DNA of 64,000 nucleotides from Leptolyngbya ohadii IS1 (GTDB taxonomy: Bacteria > Cyanobacteriota > Cyanobacteriia > Elainellales > Elainellaceae), in assembly GCF_002215035.1 (NCBI RefSeq), contig NZ_NKFP01000004.1:1055726-1119725 (forward strand), given 5' to 3'. The first letter of the stretch is position 1. Each line of letters begins with the position of its first letter. The translations under genes were made by a program, and so were the position numbers. The notes below the pieces were generated by a model. The model searched no databases and was not told the origin of the DNA. It worked only from the letters and a program-made list of their open reading frames with translations. Positions 63,707 through 64,000 of this stretch are shown piece by piece.

Positions 63707-64000
63707 CTACTCGGTGATTCTGCCGCTCAACGGTGAACTGGCACTTGCAAAAGCCTTCACTGGGATTCGTCCCGCCAAATATGCCATGCGTCCTGCCTCT
63801 GCGCCAAACCGCATTGCCTGTGCCATCAGAGGCGGATTTTCTGCCTGGGCGATCGCCGTATTAATCAGCAGAGCAGAAGCTCCCATTTCCATTGCCTGAG
63901 CCGCTTCGCTGGGCGTCCCGATCCCGGCATCCACAACGACGGGAATCTTAGCGTTCTCGATAATGATCTGGATATTTGCCGTATTGCGAATCCCCTGTCC
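63707..64000 (-). CDS. thiG: Thiazole synthase ThiG, C-terminal part (cut by window)
   Basis: The last 97 codons of a leftward gene that enters from the right edge. [40 protein letters not shown] and [20 protein letters not shown] are the C-terminal phosphate-binding part of ThiG, which makes the thiazole phosphate of thiamin from deoxyxylulose-5-phosphate. In cyanobacteria ThiG is often fused to ThiO at the N-terminus; the window does not show whether this is so here. Ends with a charged tail after the barrel. Confidence 0.93.
   Translation of the reverse strand, partial: GQGIRNTANIQIIIENAKIPVVVDAGIGTPSEAAQAMEMGASALLINTAIAQAENPPLMAQAMRFGAEAGRMAYLAGRIPVKAFASASSPLSGRITE

Overview
The window looks like chromosomal DNA of a filamentous, Leptolyngbya-like cyanobacterium. 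The evidence is the very frequent HIP1 octamer (GCGATCGC) on both strands, the gene content (NdhO, a CurT/CAAD thylakoid protein, the clock input protein LdpA, the Ycf45-like R3H ATPase, a DUF98 chorismate lyase, the fbp-tal-zwf-opcA cluster, a GlgA2-type glycogen synthase) and many small cyanobacterial protein families (DUF3531, DUF3146, DUF3181, DUF2358, a DUF6887/DUF6888 pair). Short low-complexity heptad/octad arrays of the STRR kind lie between genes. The assignment is by gene content only; no rRNA is present.

Layout: 1-8.2 kb holds a truncated multi-GAF histidine-kinase-like protein, pyrD, a DUF3531 gene, ssb and the mreB-mreC-mreD cell-shape operon. 8.2-19.1 kb holds recQ, small conserved proteins, curT, a thioredoxin-like [2Fe-2S] protein, an Spx/ArsC-like protein, an AI-2E family permease and proS. 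19.2-28 kb holds small DUF genes, an ArsA/Get3-type ATPase with an HSP20-like tail, an ArsR regulator with a methyltransferase, a tiny DUF6888/DUF6887 pair, a two-gene permease cluster and glmM. 28-35 kb holds lpxD and the oxidative pentose phosphate cluster fbp-tal-zwf-opcA, read leftwards. 35-46 kb holds an FG-GAP protein, a minor pilin, tRNA-Leu(GAG), a chorismate lyase, surE, an MBL hydrolase, glgA2, a pentapeptide-repeat protein and a GT39-like membrane protein. 46-49 kb is small genes around a large palindrome. 49-64 kb holds ldpA with the R3H ATPase, glyA, larE, aroQ, ndhO, a SagB-type dehydrogenase, rlmD, a GT9 glycosyltransferase and the 3' end of thiG.

Most of the window is housekeeping. 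The genes for sugar phosphate oxidation (fbp, tal, zwf, opcA) and glycogen synthesis (glgA2) form a carbon-storage and night-metabolism theme. No insertion sequence, prophage, CRISPR array or obvious defence island was seen.

The most unusual signals are: a near-perfect 292-bp palindrome with no spacer (47449-47740) whose arm is repeated a third time beside the next gene; a decayed fragment of a glgA 5' end (about 45405-45525) 2.7 kb from the intact glgA2; two very small genes below usual calling limits (22945-23121 and 57438-57578), plus two weaker small candidates; a three-tier hairpin between convergent genes (52806-52872); and many 12-15-bp tandem duplications, several of them in frame inside genes.
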